A stretch of DNA of 64,000 bases from Peltaster fructicola (GCA_001592805.2 CP051141.1:1240001-1304000); one strand, 5' to 3'; shown: positions 34,241-47,076, counted from the stretch's first letter. The notes: generated by a model not told the origin, from the sequence alone. Translations and numbers: made by a program.

Positions 34241-35046
34241 CTTGTACTGTTGTACCTGAGATTACCATACAACTCCATCAAAGTGTGTGGGCGGGTGACT
34301 GCATGCATGAGGACGAGCTTCGGACGGCCTCTAATACACATTCGACATGTCACTTGTTTCAGGATCCCTACCGCATGTAACTGTGTGACCATCACACGGA
34401 TGAATGGGTCGCGTCCCATAGGGCAGTCACTTGACTGCAGGCTGCATGTTGACGGCTGCAATCCCCAGATCTTGGTAGAAACCGATGAGATGCACGAACA
34501 CGTTGCAATATTGACGGCTCGAACGTCACTTGTACAGGACAGCTCGATAGACCAGAGTCGATCCGTACTGACTGAAATATATGCATTGATGTATGAACTC
34601 CATATACAAGGGACAACCCAGCCTCCACGCCGTGAAATACGTCAGATCATTGTCCGCATCAGTGTCTGTTCGCTGTCCACGCTGCTCCATTGGAAAAACC
34701 GTGGAGATCACAAAAGAGTGTGGTCGACGATCCGAGAAGCACAAAAGAGTTTCGCTGATATGCAGGCCGTGTAGCTGATGCTGCTCAACAAATGTAAAGA
34801 CTAGTAACCTCTCCAATCGCTTCCTATGTCCTGGTATATTGCAAAGGTAATAGCAAGTGCTGGACGCTGATCGTCAGCAGCAGTATCCGCCCGGAGATGC
34901 TTCGCAAATAATCAATACTGAAATAAAGGAAATGCTGTTGCTTAAAGGCTGGTCGTAATGGTGCCGAAAGTGTGTTTTGCGCGAAGTGAATGTGGGTGTG
35001 TTCAGACATAAGCTCTTGTTGGCCAGCAACCAAGAGATGTTGTTGT
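34241..35046. other. Convergent intergenic region, 806 bp
   Basis: Between the stops of the RED-like gene and the Zn2Cys6 gene. Frames of 60-170 codons are present but carry no protein that I recognise. Confidence 0.45.
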
Positions 35047-37678
35047 TCAGGTGTTTGGACCATAGGAGAACGAGGTAGTGGCACTTCTCGGCTCCTTTTC
35101 GCTCTGGTATGTCCCTTTGGCATCGACTGGTACAGGGAACAATGCTGTTTGAATGGTCTCGAGGTAGAAGCAATCAAGCTGACATGTCGGCGAAAGACCA
35201 CTCAGTCGCCTGAGGAACGCGATTGTGCGCTCCAGCTTCTCCTCGAACTCTGCCTGTGGCACAAGGGCTTTGACATGAGGCGTATTGAAAGCTGCAGCAA
35301 GGACAAGCATATTGCCGAATTGTCTAGGAAGGAAGTTAGTGAAAGTGATATGAGGCGACAGCAGAGTACTTACGCATGAGCAGTGCCGTGAATGTTCGTA
35401 ATGATCAACCTTGCTGGGACACCATCCAGCGCCACAGTACTCCTCAGTGCTGCATTGACACATCTCTGAGCATATTCCCAAATCGTAGCCAGTGGCATGT
35501 GTGCGATCGCCTTGAGCACCATGACATCTGCGATTTCTCGTCGATTACCCCTTGCGTCAAGGGCTACATCTTCCACAGCCGCACCCTGCTGATGCTGGGC
35601 CATGATGTGTAAGCAGTAGTCCAGGAAAGGCCGTGTGCTGATATAGATCGCTCCGTAGTACTTGGCGCGCAGTCGCGCAGGTAAGATTGTGGTTGGTGGT
35701 TCATCCTTGTCGTCCCATTGATGCTCTTTGGGCAGTGAGCTGCGCCATTGTGCAAGCTCTGTCTCGTAAGACAATAGAGTGCTTTGCAGTGTCGCAATAG
35801 ACTTGTTCTTAGCTTCCTCCCCATAGAGCTCTCGGTGAATGCCGTTGAGTACTCGTCGGAGCAGGATCTGCGCATTGTAGTGCAGCATCAGCACTGAATC
35901 GTCGTATGTGTCGTGCTTGCTGCCAGGTCGAGTGGAGTGCTTGTATGGCTCATCTTCGTCGATCACGCCTCCAGGAGACATCAACATGTCCTCCAAGCTT
36001 GAAATTCCACTTCCTGGAAGATGTAGTTCGGCCAGGATATCGCTCTCGAGTTGCAAGCAGCTCCAAGCGGCCATGACTATGAGGTAGTTGCGCTTGTCGG
36101 ATGTCTTTTGTCTTATTCTGCGTAGCATCTCGACTCTGTCATTCTCGATAGGCTTGTAGAGCTTGTGGCTCTCAATGAGCTCCTGGCATGCTGTTCCCGC
36201 TCGTGTAAGCCACCTCATGCTCTCTCGCACACGTGCTAGTTGACCTTTGTAGAGCGCAGCGAGCAAGAACATTTGTGCATGCACGAGATCTGCGCCGTCG
36301 CCTTGATCACCCATGATCTCGGCTGCTTTCGCATAATATGCGAGACCTGGAATGGATTCGATGTTCCTCAGAGCGAGATTGCCGCCGTCGTGAGAGCCTC
36401 GTCGACTTCGAGCTATGCCGTGTTCCGGTGGTGTTGCATGTGTTCCAAGTATTGAAGTGGGCGAAGGTGGCGAAGGCTTCACGGCGAGGTTGAGTGGAGA
36501 GTGTCCATGTAATGTAAGCTGATGAGCCACAGCAGTGCTTGTGTTTCCTTTGCTGTCAGGAATTACACCTGGTAACGGTGTCCTGTGCTGGCATATCTTG
36601 CCCAAAGCCAGAATCAACCAGACGATGGCATTTGCTGGCGATCGCTCCGTGATGAGAGGATGTCTAACCTCAGTTACCGGAGGAGGCGGAGGAAACGGCG
36701 GAGGGCCGCTTTGTACATTTGCTGACGGGCTCATCACTCGAGGCCGCTTGAGTGGTCTATCAACTTCCTGCTCTCGGGCAGTCACTGCAAAGCCTGTGGA
36801 CCGCCTGCCTTGGAAGTCTGGGCTGTATCTAGAGATGAAAGTATCAATCAGCTTGCGTGCACGACTCCTGTCGAGGAAAGGATGCATGGGGTGCATGTGA
36901 GCCATGTAGCTGTCAAACAAGGAGACAATTGTAGCGCTGTCCAGGTCCAGAGAACCATCTGCCTTGAGTCCGCCAACGAGCGAGAGTGGTCGAGCACTGC
37001 CCACATTGGTGTTGTTCACGAACCCACGACCCCAGATACCTTCGCGCGGCGTGGGAGCATTATCTGAGCTGTCATCGCTTCTAGCAGGACTTGCGGGACC
37101 TCCAGGTTGTGTTCCGTCTTGGTCGTCGATGCCTTCGCCTTTGCCGTACAGCCTAAGGATGCCTCGATCTTCAGATATGGCAACGTAGTGTTCAGAGGGT
37201 ATGTTGTCGGGTGGAAACAGAGCAGCAGCAGTCGGCCAGAGTGACATGAGCTTGTGTGGAGGCGTGCGATGGTTTTTGGGCTGTGCGATCTTCGCATGCG
37301 TCTCCAGTTCTGGCTCTGGTTGCGATTGTGCTGGCGGTAGATGCTGTACCTGAGCCGGCGCGGATCCTGCTTTGACATGAGGTGACGCGGTGCCGTTGAT
37401 CTCTTGCTTGACGTCTTGCGTAGTCTCAATTCGTCTCAAACGAGAGTCCACTGAGTCAAACTTCTCCATGATCTGCTCCAACAAGGTCATGATCTTCTCG
37501 GTGTTCTTGTCCGTCTTCGCAGGTGGGGTGTCGCGATAGGTACAGGCGATGTTCTGCTCTCGGCAGAAGGAACATGGTGTACCCTCGTCGCATTTTTGCT
37601 TGCGCTGACGACACTGTTCGCAAGCCTGCTGCGCTCGCATCGGTTTGCGCTTGCTCACTGCTGCCGAAGTAGCGTATG

Positions 37679-37709
<31 letters not shown>

Positions 37710-38474
37710 GGAGGCGGGACCATACCCTTGCGGATAGTGTATCTGCTGTTGCTGTAGAGCATATTGATTGTGGTCCATCACAGGTGTGCTTGCGTACGAT
37801 CCGTGCTGCTCATGTGGCGGCGCATGATGAGGATGCGGACCGACCTGGTGGACACCGTTGTGGTGAGGGTATCCTTGATGCATGACATGTTCCATCGGCT
37901 TCTGTGGTGGCTCTGGAGCAGGACCAGGCAGGTGAGGGCCGGATTGCGCAGGAGTCAGCGGGGTGTGTTGTTGATCGTGAGTGAAAGAGCGCTGAGCTAT
38001 GGGCGCAGGTGTGGCATGGCCAGACCGGTTGTGCTGACTGTACTGCTCGTGTCCCTCTCGTACTCCCTCTTGTGTCTGCGGGCCCGACTGAGGCCGTACC
38101 GAAGGCAGTCCAGGTTCCTGTCCAAACTGTGCTGGCGCAGGCTGAGGCGGCCCCGGCGGATATGTATGTATCGGTGGCAGCGCGGTAGAGTATGCTACAG
38201 ATGGATGATACGGGTGTGCTGCGTTATGTGCATGCGGTGGTGGGCCGGGCTGAGGATACTGTGGTGGAAGCGACGGAGGCGGCGCCGGATACTGCTGCTG
38301 CTGCTGATGTCGAGTATCGGCGATAGGACTAGGTGCTGTTTGCGACTGTCCTGCAGCTACTGCATGTGTAGTAATTGGAGCAGGAGGGTATGCGGCGTAG
38401 GCCTGAGGTTGGTAGTGGTGGCTTGGCGGGTGAGGTTGAGGATGACGAGGAGGAGCTGTCCTTGCCGAGTCCAT
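35047..38474 (-). CDS. Zn2Cys6 binuclear-cluster transcription factor
   Basis: Exons 38474-35374 and 35323-35047 (50-nt intron) give 1125 aa. The first ~280 residues are Pro/His/Gln-rich and disordered, with a run of ten Gln. The Gal4-type zinc cluster at ~281-310 has all six cysteines (CEQCRQRKQKCDEG, then CSFCREQNIAC), followed by a short coiled-coil dimer helix (TEKIMTLLEQIMEKFDSVDS). A fungal-specific transcription factor middle region follows, with a conserved FDSYMAHMHPMHPFLDRSRA motif near 530 and a long helical region to about 1000. The second exon adds QFGNMLVLAAAFNTPHV and the C-terminal tail. Target genes are unknown. A long gene-free region lies upstream, compatible with complex control. 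Confidence 0.92.
37680..37709 (-). repeat. CAG trinucleotide tract coding poly-Gln
   Basis: Nine CAG plus one CAA codon on the minus strand encode ten glutamines just before the zinc cluster of the transcription factor. Such tracts are prone to length change. Confidence 0.95.
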
Positions 38475-41400
38475 GGCGAAGAAGTGCGAGCCATGTGTAG
38501 TCAGAAAGGCCTTGGGGAGCTACCACTACGGGCAATGAGAGTACACACGGGGATGGGGCAAGTGCCGGGGCACAGGTTTCGAAGGTCCTTCGGCGGTGGT
38601 TCCTGGCGCCAATAACGAGATTGAGCGTAGGCCGTTTTGGTTACCAGTCGTAAGCCAGCCAGGGCAGGGTGGGTGGCAGAGCGAAGGGCACAAGTGAGGG
38701 TAGGTCATGAGCCGGGAAAGGTGTGTTTGCGCTGTAACGTATGATGGTAGCTTGCGCTCTTCGGCGCCGGTGTCAGCTAGTGATCCGCTGCCCTCTACTA
38801 AAACCACAACGCTGTTTAGCTCGACGCGATTGATCCAGCTACCAAGACCTTGGGTCAAGACTAAGAAGGACAGTGCAAACTGGCCAAGGCTCTCCACCGC
38901 TCCGGAGAGGATGGGTTTTGGTTCTTCGCCGCAAAGTTCTGACACGATATGAACGCCGTTGAGATGAGCTCGCCTTCCATGAAGGGTCTGCAACATCACG
39001 CTATCATGCGGTGCGGCATGAGCGAATGCAAAGCCCTGCAGACAACGTGTGAGGCGTCGGAGTCAAGTTGCTAAATGTCACCCCTGTCGATGCTAGGAAG
39101 CAATCGGAGCCCAAAGGGCGGCATGACCTGAGGATGCACAACAGCTGGAAGACATTTTCTAATAATCTCGTGCTGCGAGGGTTGGGACTATCCTTGCTGA
39201 TGCTTGTGGAATGCTCCGAGATCTCATCGCGAGTCTCTGACAACCTTTAGTCGCGGATTGAAAATCTCCTGCCAGACAGGATGCCTGAACTTGCGGTGTG
39301 TGGCTGTTGTCCATGCTGTTGCTCGTCGTCGATGTAGTCTAGACAAGGTTGTGTCTTACAATGGCTGCCCTTTCATGGTAGCGACAAAGCCAAGAGTTCT
39401 CCTAGTACTTGTCAGTGGCTAGAGGAGATTGTCATAGCAGAGTTGAACCGGTCGGTCTCCCGCTTCGAGAACATATCGGCGAAGAAACCCACAGTCACAC
39501 AAGACTGGTCGACCTATCGCCTGACATCGATGACCTTCGACACAGACCCTTGCAGCGCCATTATGATCGAAGGCCGTTGATATGAGTGACGTACTAATCA
39601 GCTCGGAACACTTGTCGCCCTTCTAGATCTCGCATTCGCTGCTCGGAAAGTGCTAGAGAGCGCTGATATGGGTACTGCCACGTCTTCACATGAACCGTCT
39701 GCTTAACGACTCGATCGCAGTGAACGTGCGCAGCATTGACATCAGCTAGGGTCACAGGTTCGACCGTTTCAAAGTGCAATGATACGACTTGCGGAGGCGT
39801 CATGTCTTGCCATTCTTCTGTGGTTCAGAACAGCCAACAACAGACCAAAATGTGGTTTCTCCAGACCCAGCGTGTTTGGTACTCTGCCTTGGAAGCAGGA
39901 AGACATAAAAGACGCCTGATGTGACGGCACACACGTGGACGTGCAGCGCTGCTTCGACGTAACTGTCTGTTGCTTATCTTGCCGACCGATATCTCTCCAT
40001 ACCTTGTATCGTTTGACTTGTGAATTACTGATCTTCACCATCGGTTATTGTCGCCTCAGCACAGACTTGCTTGCGAAGCCAAATGGGCCATCGTAGTGGC
40101 GTAACTGACGTGAGACCTCGCAATTGGTCGATGACGAAGAAGCTATACGATCGCGGCTCTCAATCAGCTTGTGCATGATTCGGAGTGAGACCTGCGTTCG
40201 TATCGTCTTCCTCGAGCCACGGCGTCGACGTTGTCGAGAAATGAGTTGAGCGAGCCACAATCCCTGACGACTTTGTTACTCCGCGGCAAGCATGGGAACA
40301 AGAGTCATCCTCGAGTGCTGCTGCGAGCCCCACCGGCGCAGAGATGTCACAGTCGATCGCAAGATGTGCATGGTCACAGGATTAGGATCGCCCTCCAGCC
40401 AAGACAGACCTTGAAGTCCATCTACGAGCTCGAAACCGGTGTATATCCTTTTGACTTTTCTGTCTGCCGTGACGCTCCAAGAATAGCCCCCACACTACGG
40501 TTGAGCTTGATCGTCACTACCGGTTCATCAAGGAGAGCCTCGGTCTCTGTTGTGATGGTTGGACGGTATGTAGAGGTTGGTTGTGATCATCGAACATCTG
40601 CTCCGGACCTGTTCGCAAAGACGAGATGACTCCTGATGATTGCACGACCATGAAGTGATGAGTGTTGACCCAATCTTAAAATGCGAATGCCGAAAGCATA
40701 GAACGAATCCTCTGACATGTGGATCGAGCTTATCATTGTGCTGGACGAGCGTGAATCGCAGATGTGCATTTCCTGCGCCAGGGCTATCTTCTGCCTTCAC
40801 GTGGACGCCTCAAGCAAGTTGTTCACCTTAGCGCGTCCTTTCATCGCCTCTTGTGAAATCGAAGGAGGCGGTATGATCCATACAATAATAACCGTAGTGA
40901 GACCGCGGAGGCGGACTGTGCTCCATCGCATGTCGTTTGGACGCACTGCGCTGGCTGTCGGTACTCAAATCAGGTCTAGATGAACGGTGTGCTAAGACCT
41001 GGCAGACGCATAGGCTTGAGCTCGTAAGTGCAGGCTGAATTTGGACGCCACAAGGCCTCGTCGAAGCTTGCGTGCATGCTAGCGCTGCACGTCTGCTGCA
41101 AGTCTCATATCGTCGCATGCATTGAAGATCACCTGATCTTGCGCTTCGATGCCGTGCAACAGAAGTGACATAACCCCCATGTTTGTTTCCATGGGCGAGT
41201 AGCCTGACAGCTTGTGTGACTTTCATGTATGTGCTGGCCGAGCTTATCGTTGTCGCAATAGTAGCACATATGTCGTGTCCTGTAGCACAAGTCAACGATC
41301 GCATCATCGCCTATGGATGTTGTGGAAGATGTCCCTTTCCGAATTGTAGTACCATCCAATAGATTTGGCCTGGCGATCATCGATTGAGAGGAGTGGCATG

Positions 41401-43061
41401 TTCAAAGAAAGGGATGTATGGTTCAAAATGCTAAGGAGTTATGAGGTGGAATTGTGGGTGAAGTTTTATGAGGGTTAACATGGCAAGAGCGTTGTCATAG
41501 CAATCGATGCTTCGTTGGACTCATATATGTGTTTACAAACAGACTTGACTGCTCCCAGACTCATGCATACACGCTATGAACGACGAACTCAAGTGAGAAC
41601 GTTATAGTCATGGCAGGTGCTCGCGACACGGCATGATAGGACGTCTTCCTCCTTGCATGCTTAATGGTCCAGGAACGACGACATATGCGCTGGCCGATGA
41701 CCTGACTGAAGTTTTGCGGATCCTTTCAGGGCCTGTGCCGTATATACGTCTCATGCGCAGCTGTGACGACTGTCGTGCTCTCTCACCAGGAACCAAGAGC
41801 TTAGAGGGCTAGGCTCTGTGTCCCAGAATCGAGCAGCGGCCGCAGTTGTAGAAGTGGTAGCCTCAGACTTGCTGCCGGAAGAGCAGAAACTAGTAATGTA
41901 ATAGCCCAACAGCGGTAGAGCTAGCCACCTCACGTGAATTCGATGTCGTGCCCAGCTCAGGCTCGCATAGTGCCTGAAGTAAACCGCTGTAGTGATCGTC
42001 GAGCAACACCGGGAGTGCGAGAGCCTCAAGTATGCTTTGCAGACAGTATGAATCCATGTGTCGACCTAGAGGGCACCAGCGTTGACCTTCGTGCTGTCCA
42101 TCCTTTTGCTCTTGTTTCGGAGGAGTTGTCGGGATGGCTCATGCTAAGGTTTCGAGGCGTGACGAGCTCTAGAAGCAAGGAGAGCGTGGCTCGGGGCTTT
42201 GGGAGCGCCCTTCACCTCGAGCTGACATCGGACAATCGCACCGGAGTATCGATTATGTGGCCTCCCTTGTGATGTGAGAAATACGTCCATCATCTGCTTG
42301 GCAGAGTACCAACTGCCATGCCCAGCTGCGAGGCTCTTATCGTTCAGCCTTATGAGACAACAGTAGGCGCCATAGGATGCGTAAAGTGCCTTGGATCCTT
42401 CGTATCCACGATAATCTTACTCTTCGCGTCCCGTGTAGCTTCATGAGCTGGAAGATGGGCTAGAAAGGCTTCTCTGAGCTCATCAAAGTCTGCAGGCCGT
42501 GTGCCCTACGGGCTCCTGCATCTCTTCTCATCAAGTGCCTGCGGCTGCGTCTTTGACATCCTCAAGGACTGCTCGCCAGTGCTTCTTGGTTTTTATTTGG
42601 TCGAGGACGTGATGATGTTCTTCCGCGTTGCCTTGGACGACGCGATGGCTAGAAGATCGATGTGCTTCGGCTATGTAACACAGAGCAAGATCTCTCCGTG
42701 TACTTCCCTGCGGACTAGGAACCTGACACCGAGTATGCCTTCCACTCCAAGCCCAAGATTTACAGCAATCAGGAGACCGAACTTCCGAAGCCAGAAGGTC
42801 TCTAAAGCAATAATCAGAGGATTGGTAGGGAGTAGCTTTCGTTGTAGAGAAGAAAAGCTGTGCCCAGTAATCCGCACGTGAGACGTGCTATGCAACACTT
42901 CCGATACAGCCATACAAAGTGACCTGGTATCTCTGCAATGCTCGACATTAGTCCATTGACAAATGTGCGCTGCTCTTGTTCGTAGCGTATGACCGCAGCA
43001 TTTGAGAATGAGCTCGTCTTGTTCACCATAGAACAATCGATTGTGCTTTGAGCAACGGCTT
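38475..43061. other. 4.6-kb stretch without a recognised gene
   Basis: Between two minus-strand genes (Zn2Cys6 start and Inp1 end). Base composition looks like the rest of the window, so it does not look like RIP-mutated repeat DNA. Open frames of 60-160 codons occur on both strands; none shows a domain I know. One minus-strand stretch around 42515-42665 reads through about 50 codons with a protein-like tail (TKKHWRAVLEDVKDAAAGT), but nothing adjoining supports a gene. It could hold the promoter and leader of the transcription factor, noncoding RNA or fast-evolving genes. Confidence 0.4.
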
Positions 43062-44732
43062 TCAGTCAATCTCCCAGCCGTCTTTTACTTCACGCTCCCT
43101 AAGGCTCTTGAAAGCAGCCAACCTTATTGGACTGTGCAATGGGACACCAAAATCGTCTTCGTCGTCTGAGATACCTTCATCGAAAGAGTCGTCATTCACC
43201 TCAAAGCTACCAGGGATTCTTCTGCTGGCACCACTTGGACTCTCCACGAAGAACATACTGCCGAAAGTGCCATTAGCGAAGCGAGCAGCAATACGAAGCA
43301 TGAGAGCTACGAGGTGTGCTGGTGGACCGATAAACGCTGTGCATGCTTTGCGAACAAGCTCAGTGGCAAGGTTCTTCTGCTGTGCAAGCTGCGAAGCGTG
43401 TGATCGAGTGCTTGCTGTCGATGTCGAGCTGACTGACGATGTCGAGCAAGAGGTGCTTTCTCGAACTGTGGAGGGATAGAACGAAGTCGTGCCTCCTATG
43501 GAACGGCGGGCGAGTATGCGAGCCTGGATGGCGGCGAAGGGATCCTCTGGATTCGAGATCTGCCGCGTTAATGGCGGTGGAGTAGCTTGAGTAGTGTCCT
43601 GCGCTGGGACTTGTGGCTGTACTGCGGCTATTGGTGAAGGAACGTCCGCTGCATCGTCCGACTCTGTACGTGGATGGACAAGCACTGAGCTGTCAACATC
43701 ATCCTCAGCTAGCTCACCCAATTGAGTCGATGTATCAACCTCCAGAAGAGCTTCATTCATGTGTAATGCAGCAACCTCGGCAGCTAGCACATCCTCAAGC
43801 TCAACTTCTCGACCATCGAGTCCAGCACTCGAATCAGGTGGAGAAGGTGGCATGTCTGTCGGTATGGACTGGAACGACTTGAGATTGGTAGCCGCAATGT
43901 CGTCCTCGAAGGGTGAGCGCATAGACTGATCCAGTGGCTTGGCGAGCAGCTTCGGAGGTGCCGTGACTGATCTCGGTGCAGCTCTTGCTTTTGAGACCAG
44001 TTCTTGCAGCTCTGGCGATACAGCTCTGGACGGGCTGCCTTCTTCCTTCCTCAAAGTGTCAACTCGTCTCTGTGGACTAGTCACCTTGCCTTGTGTGCCC
44101 GTTTTCCTCAGCCTAGAGCGATCCAGCAGCCACTTAGCATTGTCCTCTGGTCGTAGCCTTCTATTCCTGATATCCTCGAGCTCAGGAAGCTCCTCCGATG
44201 AGTTGCGTGCAAATGGACAGGTCGTTTTCTCATAGTGCATAACCTTTCCAAGCACACTCTTGAATTGCTCCACCAAGGCAAGCTCTTCGTCAGTCTCCCC
44301 TGGCAGCTCTATCCTGTAGTAGGTATCTGGCATAACACGCATGGCGAACTTCGACACACCATCGACACACCAGCACTGACTCCTGGGCATAATCGCCTGC
44401 AGTAGAGTTCCAGAACGTAGAAAAGAGACTGAGCCTGGCACGCGGTAGATCTCCAGCCACCCGGCCGCAATTGTAGTCTCTGTAGGTGATGTCCATGGTA
44501 GGCCTCGTGCGCCGCTGCTCGAGCCTGGTGGGGATGTGACTGAATTGGTGATGAATTTGATGATCGAGGTGTGAGGATGCACGAACAATGTGTCTACACT
44601 GTCTGCCGTGCCGATATCGACAGTCGGTGGTGTCGAATGCTGAGCGTCGAGTTTGGGAGGGAGGGTAAAGGATCTATTCATCAGCATTCTGACCTTCTGC
44701 TCGGGCGTTGAGGGAGCAGTCGAGGATGCCAT
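43062..44732 (-). CDS. Inp1-like peroxisome inheritance/retention protein
   Basis: Intronless 556-aa protein. The N-terminal ~190 residues match the Inp1 domain: VDTLFVHPHTSIIKFIT, then GLPWTSPTETTIAAGWLEIY, RVPGSVSFLRSGTLLQAIMP and SQCWCVDGVSKFAMRV. This PH-like domain and following motifs link peroxisomes to the cell cortex through Pex3 in yeast. The middle is disordered and Ser/Thr/Pro-rich, and a C-terminal helical stretch (QLAQQKNLATELVRKACTAF) is the probable Pex3-binding part. It ends with an acidic segment (DDSFDEGISDDEDDFG). The family is divergent, so the assignment rests on the N-terminal motif. Confidence 0.82.
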   Translation of the reverse strand: MASSTAPSTPEQKVRMLMNRSFTLPPKLDAQHSTPPTVDIGTADSVDTLFVHPHTSIIKFITNSVTSPPGSSSGARGLPWTSPTETTIAAGWLEIYRVPGSVSFLRSGTLLQAIMPRSQCWCVDGVSKFAMRVMPDTYYRIELPGETDEELALVEQFKSVLGKVMHYEKTTCPFARNSSEELPELEDIRNRRLRPEDNAKWLLDRSRLRKTGTQGKVTSPQRRVDTLRKEEGSPSRAVSPELQELVSKARAAPRSVTAPPKLLAKPLDQSMRSPFEDDIAATNLKSFQSIPTDMPPSPPDSSAGLDGREVELEDVLAAEVAALHMNEALLEVDTSTQLGELAEDDVDSSVLVHPRTESDDAADVPSPIAAVQPQVPAQDTTQATPPPLTRQISNPEDPFAAIQARILARRSIGGTTSFYPSTVRESTSCSTSSVSSTSTASTRSHASQLAQQKNLATELVRKACTAFIGPPAHLVALMLRIAARFANGTFGSMFFVESPSGASRRIPGSFEVNDDSFDEGISDDEDDFGVPLHSPIRLAAFKSLREREVKDGWEID

Positions 44733-45221
44733 CCTGTCATTTGCGATACTCGTTCCGAGCCACTGGAATGTCGCTTCCCGTCTCCTCTATCAGGCAGCTG
44801 CTTGGTTTATTACACATGGGAGTTGTTGTCGTCGCTGCTTCCCGAGGAGAAGGACCTACGTTTCGCTATAAACACTGTGCCTTCTTCAGGGGCTGACGCG
44901 TTTGCATATGTCGCGTGTCCGCGGCTGCTCGGTGATGGTTGTTGTATCACGCTCAGGCTCGCACAGCAGCAGCAGCTTAGTCTGCAGGGCTGCTAATAGC
45001 AGAAGACCCAGGATTGAGGATTTGAGCAGATTGTCCTGAGCTCAGACACGGACCTTGATCTTCATCGTGTATTGTCCCCGCGTCGGTTTTTGGCTTCAGC
45101 CATGCTTCGGTACGTCACTAATCTCGAGATCAGCAAGCAGCTATAACTGGTTGCACTACTGTAGTCTTGCATATTCGTGTCGACGAACGTTCCTTCACAC
45201 AACGTACCTTGATGGACCAAC
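44733..45221. promoter_or_regulatory. Divergent promoter region, 489 bp
   Basis: Between Inp1-like (minus) and UsgS-like (plus) starts. Contains a short CAGCAG tract near 44965-44976. No recognised site. Confidence 0.45.
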
Positions 45222-46425
45222 ATGTCGACACTCGCAGCCTTCGAATCAAGCAGATTTGAACCAAACGCCATCCTGAGAGGCGCGCAGCTTACCATTGTTG
45301 GCGCTCTTCGTGCTCTTCAGAACCCAGGTTTGTTTACAAGTCAGCACTACAAGCAGGCTGCCATAGCCGTTGCAGCTGGAATAGGCATACGCATTCTCAT
45401 CGCCATCCCAGTCAGTGTTGTCCATATTCCAACCTCGCAGGACTGACAGCTACAGACTATTGGCATACGGTTGCTACTACAGTTCATTGGCCTGTTCGCC
45501 GACATATCATGGGATGACAACGTTCTTGAAGGACTCGAGTTCATCGAACACTCAGTCCTGCAGGTTCCATTCTTCTTGATGTCCCTGATGCGGTACATCA
45601 CTCCAACGCTAGACAACATGTTCATGGAAAGCTTACAATGGGTTGATGGCACCTACGTGCAGAAGCACAAGAGCGAGAATCCTAAAGAACTTCGAGCCAT
45701 GTACTATCCCACGCTGAAGATGTACGATAGCCATGCAAGGATCAGGGAGGAGAAGAATCCTCAGCAGGGCGTCCAGATGTTCCTCCAACGCTTCGGCCGC
45801 AAGGCAGGTCTGAGTTTGGGAGTCTACATCTTGTCCTTCGTGCCATATATCGGACCGTTCGTTCTTCCGGCAGCTTCTTTCTATACTTTCAACAGAGCAG
45901 TCGGCTGGCAGCCTGCCGTCGTAGTGTTTGGGCTCGGTCTCGTTCTTCCCAAAAGATACCTTGTTACCTTTCTGCAATCATACTTCTCGAGCCGCAGTCT
46001 GATGCGAGAGCTGGTGAGTCCAAGCACCTCTTGCAAGATTGTGACCACTAATATCATCTTAGCTTGAGCCGTACTTCTCAAGGATTCAGTACACATCTGC
46101 AGAGAAACGCCAGTGGTTCCGTGACCGCTCAGGCGTGCTCTATGGCTTCGCATTAGCCTTCTTCGTCTTCCTCAAGATCCCTCTGCTCGGAGTGCTCATC
46201 TATGGACTAGCCGAAGCATCGACAGCATATCTGATCACCAAGGTCACGGAACCGCCACCTGCTCCCGCCGACGTGGCTGAGTTCAAGAAGAGCGATGTCA
46301 GATGGGTTAATAAGCACGAGTTCTTGAGTCTGCCTGTCGAAGCACTTGATAAGTTCAATGCAAAGATCAAGCACGAGGATTCTGCCACGATTGACAAGAT
46401 TCCGGAGGGCAAGCGATTCTCTTGA
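45222..46425 (+). CDS. UsgS-like multi-pass membrane protein (EI24/Rrt8-related)
   Basis: Exons 45222-45410, 45456-46013 and 46063-46425 give 369 aa. It begins MSTLAAFESSRFEPNAILRG with AQLTIVGALRALQNPGLF next, which matches the Aspergillus protein named UsgS. Several hydrophobic spans are seen (AAIAVAAGIGIRILIAIP, LGVYILSFVPYIGPFVLPAA, AVVVFGLGLVLP, VLYGFALAFFVFLKIPLLGVLIYGLAEA), suggesting four or more transmembrane helices in the style of the EI24/Lds/Rrt8 group, some of which sit at lipid droplets or ER. The tail is cytosolic, Pro-rich then Lys-rich. Its biochemical role is unknown. Confidence 0.78.
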
Positions 46426-46932
46426 TTATATGCTTGAGCAGATGGAACGACCTGGTGGGCTATTGCAAGCATCGATCTCCTGGGTATAGATTCCGTCAAA
46501 TTATTCGATGGCAGACGGCTGGATTGTCGTCACTATAACTGTGGCTGATGGTGTCGAGATGCTCTCTCGTCGGTACAACACTTATATTGTTACACCAAGC
46601 TCACAAGAACCACAATCCCTATTTCTGTCGAAGATGGACGAGCAAGGACACGGTTATCAACACCAGTTGCTGTAATGGAGATCAGATGCAGCAACATCGG
46701 CTGCAAAGACAGGTGATGTCAGCCCCGCAACGCGAAAATCACAAATCCGGCGCGCTACAATGCCAATGGCTAGGAGATAGCTCATCTGCCATCTTGTTTC
46801 TTATCTTGACACATCATTGATGAGGCCTTCTGTCGGCAACGCAGTCCACAAGCTCAATCGGGTTATCAACATCAGATTAGGTACCTGAGCTTCCCCTCAC
46901 AGCAGCGTGTGTATAAGACAGCTATAGATACA
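46426..46932. promoter_or_regulatory. Promoter/leader region ahead of the small ORF and formamidase
   Basis: 507 bp on the plus side after UsgS. Holds the promoter for the following one or two ORFs. A 90-codon ATG frame at 46548-46820 shows no recognisable protein. Confidence 0.45.
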
Positions 46933-47076
46933 ATGGATGACACCACTGCAATCATCTGGAACCTCATTCCTCTAGTTGGCCTCATCATCGCCATCACAGC
47001 TTTCGTATATAACGGCTTCGTGCTTGAACCAAAGCGAGAGCAAGCCCGAGCAAACCAGTTCAAGCAGAAGTATTGA
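46933..47076 (+). CDS. Small single-pass membrane protein ORF (47 aa), gene or uORF
   Basis: A 47-codon ORF with a good start context (A at -3). It has a polar N-terminus (MDDTTAIIWN), one hydrophobic span (LIPLVGLIIAITAFVY) and a basic amphipathic tail (LEPKREQARANQFKQKY). The composition looks like a real tail- or signal-anchored micro-protein and not a chance frame. Its stop is separated from the formamidase ATG by 14 nt, so both may lie on one mRNA: this would be either an upstream ORF with a coding sense or a two-protein transcript. An independent gene with its own poly(A) site is unlikely at this spacing, unless formamidase starts elsewhere. I do not recognise a homologue. Confidence 0.5.
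   Translation: MDDTTAIIWNLIPLVGLIIAITAFVYNGFVLEPKREQARANQFKQKY

Noticed and set aside
37764-38615. Plus-strand 283-codon frame rich in Arg, Leu and Trp
   Set aside because: Antisense to the Pro/Gln/His-rich start of the Zn2Cys6 factor; composition is a mirror effect.
42501-43069. Overlapping frames on both strands that look partly protein-like
   Set aside because: Could be a transposon or gene remnant, but no domain could be named, so not called.
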